Part shown: positions 6,116 through 8,011 of the stretch, piece after piece | Numbering within the stretch: position 1 is the first letter of the stretch | Layout: the number at the start of each line of letters is the position of its first letter | Source of the DNA: Lachnospiraceae bacterium | GTDB lineage: Bacteria > Bacillota > Clostridia > Lachnospirales > Lachnospiraceae | NCBI GenBank assembly: GCA_900767585.1 | Contig: CAAFZP010000004.1 | Span: 1 to 8,011 of the forward strand | DNA length: 8,011 bases | Direction: 5' to 3' | Made by a program: the position numbers and the translations under genes | Notes under the pieces: generated by a model | Database searches by the model: none | What the model was told of the DNA's origin: nothing | What the model saw: the letters and a program-made list of their open reading frames with translations, nothing else

Positions 6116-6145
6116 GTTCTGCCTGCCTCCGTTCTACCTGCCTCC
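6116..6145. repeat. Two 15-bp tandem repeats between spoIID and spoIIQ
   Basis: GTTCTGCCTGCCTCC and GTTCTACCTGCCTCC lie head to tail with one mismatch, 13 bp after the end of the short spoIID frame. On the coding strand they contain GGAGGCAGG, so each carries a ribosome-site-like GGAGG. They may mark where the missing C-terminal part of spoIID was deleted. Confidence 0.7.
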
Positions 6146-6157
6146 ATAAATAAATCT

Positions 6158-6595
6158 CTATCCCACAATAATTTTTCCCTTTGTCGCAAGTACCGCCTGT
6201 TCATATCGCGCTTTCACGGATTTATATTTTTCCCTGCCCCATTTCGCGATATAATCTTCCTCTGTAAAATACTGAAATTCCAAATTTGACGCCTGAATCA
6301 CTGTCTCTTCTCCCATCGCCTGATAAACGCGGGTGCGCAGTGCCACCGCCTGCGCCTGCATGTAATCATCATCCGCGCTTGCATCCACAATTCCCGGCAT
6401 AATATGCGCAATATATTTTTCTACATCTACAAGTTCATTCCCTGCTTTCGTCTGCACCAACACATCGCGACCCGTCGAGATTTGCTCGAGATTCATAGTT
6501 TTATTCCCATGTTTTCCATTGATGCAAAATGTGACGACACAAGGAAGAATAATTGCACTGACTGCAGCCAGTAATAGATATGGAAATACTTTCAT
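6158..6595 (-). CDS. spoIID: Short SpoIID-like protein (truncated, catalytic Glu absent)
   Basis: SpoIID is a membrane-anchored lytic transglycosylase that thins peptidoglycan during forespore engulfment. This 145-residue product has an N-terminal hydrophobic anchor (about 5-24), then the start of the SpoIID domain: VDVEKYIAHIMPG (57-69) and AQAVALRTRVY (81-91), ending at KGKIIVG. Typical family members exceed 300 residues, so over half is missing. The 144 bp before spoIIQ are too short to hold it. The motif normally reading A-E-M-P reads H-I-M-P (64-67), so the catalytic glutamate is replaced by I65. It may be a decaying gene, or a retained non-enzymatic partner of the SpoIIQ-like protein downstream. 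The ribosome site is weak (AAAGGG about 9 nt upstream). A possible sigma-E-type promoter precedes it. Confidence 0.72.
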   Translation of the reverse strand: MKVFPYLLLAAVSAIILPCVVTFCINGKHGNKTMNLEQISTGRDVLVQTKAGNELVDVEKYIAHIMPGIVDASADDDYMQAQAVALRTRVYQAMGEETVIQASNLEFQYFTEEDYIAKWGREKYKSVKARYEQAVLATKGKIIVG

Positions 6596-6624
6596 CGGTT
6601 GATACCCTTTTTTTCTCTCTTTTT

Positions 6625-6653
6625 ATAGTATGCTTCCGTACCGGGAGCCATGC
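6625..6653 (-). promoter_or_regulatory. Possible sigma-E-type promoter of spoIID
   Basis: Minus strand: CATACTAT (6625-6632) matches the sigma-E -10 consensus CATACAnT at all but one position. A weak -35 match, GCATGGC (6647-6653), sits 14 bp upstream. The transcription start would be about 25 nt before the spoIID ATG, and sigma-E control is what is known for spoIID in other spore formers. The -35 is poor (four of seven). Confidence 0.35.
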
Positions 6654-6672
6654 ATTTTCTGCCCTATCTTAC

Positions 6673-6700
6673 TTGACATATTACATGGAATGTCTATAAT
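6673..6700 (+). promoter_or_regulatory. Consensus sigma-A promoter upstream of thiG
   Basis: Plus strand: perfect TTGACA (6673-6678), 16-bp spacer and perfect TATAAT (6695-6700). Transcription should begin near 6707. The only plus-strand gene downstream is thiG, 245 nt away, but a strong terminator hairpin lies in between. Confidence 0.85.
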
Positions 6701-6703
6701 AAA

Positions 6704-6720
6704 TGACAGAGTGTTTGTCA
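6704..6720 (+). promoter_or_regulatory. Possible operator at the transcription start
   Basis: TGACA (6704-6708) and TGTCA (6716-6720) form a perfect inverted repeat with a 7-bp gap, centred just after the predicted start of the promoter at 6673-6700. A dimeric repressor bound there would block initiation. No regulator family can be assigned, and a 5-bp half-site can arise by chance. Confidence 0.35.
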
Positions 6721-6784
6721 TATATGGCTGCGCGAAGGGGCACACCACCACGGGTGTGGTTTTTTCGCGTGGCTTTTTATTTTT
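6707..6784 (+). ncRNA. Candidate ~78-nt small RNA or attenuated leader
   Basis: From the predicted start near 6707, the transcript enters a long hairpin after 20 nt and ends at a T tract at 6784. The hairpin pairs 6727-6736 with 6764-6773 (ten pairs, two of them G-U). It continues through four possible G-U pairs and one bulge to a CACACC/GGTGTG tip stem (6741-6746 with 6753-6758), then TTTTTATTTTT. No plus-strand gene ends upstream, so this terminator can act only on the transcript from this promoter. It is either a free-standing small RNA or a leader that must be read through to express thiG. It does not resemble a TPP riboswitch or another RNA family I can name. Confidence 0.55.
6727..6784 (+). 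terminator. Strong hairpin terminator between promoter and thiG
   Basis: The stem of about 20 pairs is followed by TTTTTATTTTT (6774-6784), the form of an intrinsic terminator. Its position 27 nt after a consensus promoter is more typical of an attenuator or small-RNA end than of a gene terminator. Confidence 0.8.
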
Positions 6785-6951
6785 CAAATGCTCAACACTT
6801 CATGATTGATTTGCGCTTGTACGGCCATCCCTGCATTCTTCCTTGACTTGCGGCCATGTCATTCACAACACACTCGCATGCATCTAACCATGCTGTTTTT
6901 CATGGTTCGCGCCTGCGCCCAAAACACATAACTCAAATCGGAGGTTTTAAT
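6785..6951 (+). other. thiG leader region without a recognisable gene
   Basis: No convincing promoter is visible between the terminator and thiG; a TTGACT at 6843-6848 lacks a matching -10. A 6-bp inverted repeat, ACCATG/CATGGT, lies at 6887-6906. The TPP riboswitch core bases (such as CTGAGA) are not present. The thiG frame is open upstream to an ATG at 6856, but that ATG has no ribosome site and its product has no ThiG similarity. Confidence 0.6.
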
Positions 6952-7725
6952 ATGGAAAATAACAACGATGTTTTTATGCTTGGCGGACATGAGTTTCATT
7001 CCCGCTTTATCTTAGGTTCCGGAAAATACAATTCCCATCTGATCCGAGCGGCAGTCGAATATGCCGATGCCGAGATTGTCACGCTTGCCCTGCGCCGTGC
7101 CAACACCAGACCGGAGGAAAATATTCTGGATTTTATCCCAAAGAACGTAACTCTGCTACCGAACACATCCGGCGCAAGAAATGCGGAAGAAGCAATCCGT
7201 ATCGCACGTTTGGCACGGAAAATGTCCGGTTCTGATTTTGTAAAAATCGAAATCATGCGCGATTCCAAATACCTGCTTCCTGACAATCAGGAGACGATCA
7301 AAGCAACCGAAATGCTCGCGAGCGAAGGCTTCGTCGTTATGCCGTACATGTACCCGGACTTAAATGTTGCCCGTGATCTTGCAAATGCCGGTGCCGCCTG
7401 TATCATGCCGCTCGCATCCCCGATCGGTTCCAACAGGGGACTTGCAACGAAGGATTTCATCCAGATTCTGATTGATGAGATTGACCTTCCGATCATTGTC
7501 GATGCCGGCATCGGCCGCCCATCACAGGCTTGTGAAGCCATGGAAATGGGTGCCGCTGCCATCATGGCGAACACCGCAATTGCAACCGCCGGCGATATCC
7601 CGATGATGGCGAGCGCATTTAAGGATGCGATCATCGCCGGTCGTAAAGCTTATCTGGCCGGACCTGGACGCGTGCTCGACAAGGGCGGCGCAGCTTCCGA
7701 TCCTCTGACCGGATTTTTGCGGTAG
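6952..7725 (+). CDS. thiG: Thiazole synthase
   Basis: This 257-residue protein is ThiG, the cytoplasmic enzyme that builds the thiazole phosphate of thiamine from deoxyxylulose phosphate, dehydroglycine and sulfur carried by ThiS thiocarboxylate. It has the family's (beta/alpha)8 motifs in order: SRFILGSGKY (17-26), TLALRRAN (44-51), LLPNTSGARNAEEA (68-81), FVKIEI with the Schiff-base lysine K98, MPLASPIGS (152-160), DAGIGRPSQA (184-193) and the phosphate-binding NTAIA (207-211). Length is normal. GGAGG (6940-6944) 7 nt before the ATG fixes the start and excludes the longer open frame from 6856. thiS, thiF and thiH, its usual partners, are not adjacent on either side within the window. Expression appears to depend on reading through the hairpin at 6727-6784, or on a promoter I cannot see. 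Confidence 0.96.
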   Translation: MENNNDVFMLGGHEFHSRFILGSGKYNSHLIRAAVEYADAEIVTLALRRANTRPEENILDFIPKNVTLLPNTSGARNAEEAIRIARLARKMSGSDFVKIEIMRDSKYLLPDNQETIKATEMLASEGFVVMPYMYPDLNVARDLANAGAACIMPLASPIGSNRGLATKDFIQILIDEIDLPIIVDAGIGRPSQACEAMEMGAAAIMANTAIATAGDIPMMASAFKDAIIAGRKAYLAGPGRVLDKGGAASDPLTGFLR

Positions 7726-7726
7726 A

Positions 7727-7934
7727 TTTTCCTTTTTTACAACCACGCACTCCGTCCTGCGTGGCAATTGGGGATTTTCCATCTGTTTGCAGATTTTTAC
7801 CCAGTCCACGCTGTTTTACTTGTATGGCGATTGGGGATTTTCTAACTGTTTGCTGGTTTTTACCCAATCCACGCTGGTTTACTTATATGGCAATTGGGGA
7901 TTTTCTTGCTGGTTGCTGGTTTTTTACCCAATCC
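7727..7934. repeat. Second hairpin array, exact 63-bp period
   Basis: Three units start at 7763, 7826 and 7889, exactly 63 bp apart. A shortened unit (7727-7762) begins 2 bp after the thiG stop codon. Each full unit has ATTGGGGATTTTC, about 14-16 variable bases, then TTTTTACCCAATCC, giving a 6-7 bp ATTGGG/CCCAAT stem (one mismatch in the first unit). A 22-bp linker of CCACGC...TGG type separates them. In the shortened unit this linker is a perfect hairpin, CCACGCA/TGCGTGG (7743-7764), which could serve as the thiG terminator although no T run follows directly. Period and left-arm core match the array at 1-880. Confidence 0.88.
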
Positions 7935-8011
7935 TGAAGTGGTAAACTAATTTTGGACACAGAGGGGGGTATTTTGGGACACAGATATATTATAATCAAT
8001 ACATGAACTAA
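7935..8011 (+). mobile_element. Possible insertion-sequence edge, cut by the window
   Basis: After the last repeat unit the sequence changes character. TTTTGGACACAG (7951-7962) and TTTTGGGACACAG (7972-7984) are direct repeats 21 bp apart, followed by TATAAT (7991-7996). Repeated short transposase-binding sites followed by a promoter are typical of some insertion-sequence ends, for example the IS21 type. No transposase is visible before the window ends, so this is tentative. Confidence 0.3.

Noticed and set aside
6100..6157. Frameshifted continuation of spoIID downstream of its stop codon
   Set aside because: A +1 frame gives a short peptide with a faint G-R-T-E resemblance, but it ends in about 35 codons and lacks the rest of the domain. 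The 144-bp gap cannot encode the missing half.
5168..6289. 373-codon plus-strand open frame opposite spoIIQ and spoIID
   Set aside because: It is antisense to two recognisable genes; its Cys/Arg/Phe-rich product mirrors the linker repeats and matches nothing known.
6856..6951. Longer thiG starting at 6856, or a His-rich leader peptide
   Set aside because: No ribosome site before 6856, the extra residues do not resemble ThiG, and the frame runs straight into thiG instead of stopping. GGAGG at 6940 supports the start at 6952.

Overview
The window reads as a chromosomal segment of an anaerobic, Gram-positive endospore-lineage bacterium of the Clostridia, most probably Lachnospiraceae. The evidence is a mix of consensus sigma-A promoters, strong GGAGG ribosome binding sites, a clostridial acyl carrier protein, a PerR-type regulator, the spoIID-spoIIQ sporulation pair, and an Rpn/PD-(D/E)XK gene of the kind abundant in gut Clostridia. 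No species can be named from this sequence alone.

Layout. Positions 1-880 hold a non-coding tandem array of 13 hairpin units (period 63-64 bp, sometimes 74-75), cut by the left edge of the window. Positions 887-2206 hold a minus-strand rpn-like nuclease gene with its terminator and, just upstream, a 72-bp broken piece of a second rpn copy. Positions 2228-4438 carry two minus-strand genes, each with its own sigma-A-like promoter: acpP and a PAS-GGDEF-EAL cyclic-di-GMP protein. At 4599-5092 is a plus-strand perR with promoter and possible PerR operators. Positions 5108-6595 carry a minus-strand spoIID-spoIIQ pair; both proteins look degenerate. Positions 6673-6784 hold a consensus plus-strand promoter followed at once by a long terminator hairpin. 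thiG follows at 6952-7725. A second hairpin array (exact 63-bp period) lies at 7727-7934, and the last ~75 bp look like the edge of an insertion sequence or another repeat.

How the parts relate. acpP (fatty-acid synthesis), perR (peroxide response), thiG (thiamine thiazole) and the cyclic-di-GMP gene are independent housekeeping or regulatory genes and do not form one pathway. spoIID and spoIIQ are partners in engulfment of the forespore. The accessory material is the rpn gene with its broken paralogue and the two repeat arrays.

Most interesting points: (1) the rpn gene has a full AAGGAGGT Shine-Dalgarno sequence inside it, 9 nt before an in-frame ATG, which would give an 87-residue C-terminal product like the intragenic Rpn antitoxins; (2) the arrays at opposite ends of the window share period, left-arm core and stem logic, which suggests one dispersed family of structured repeats; (3) the SpoIID-like protein is less than half normal length and lacks the catalytic Glu, and its SpoIIQ partner lacks most LytM zinc ligands; (4) the promoter upstream of thiG runs straight into a strong terminator, which implies a ~78-nt small RNA or an attenuated leader, with no recognisable TPP riboswitch.
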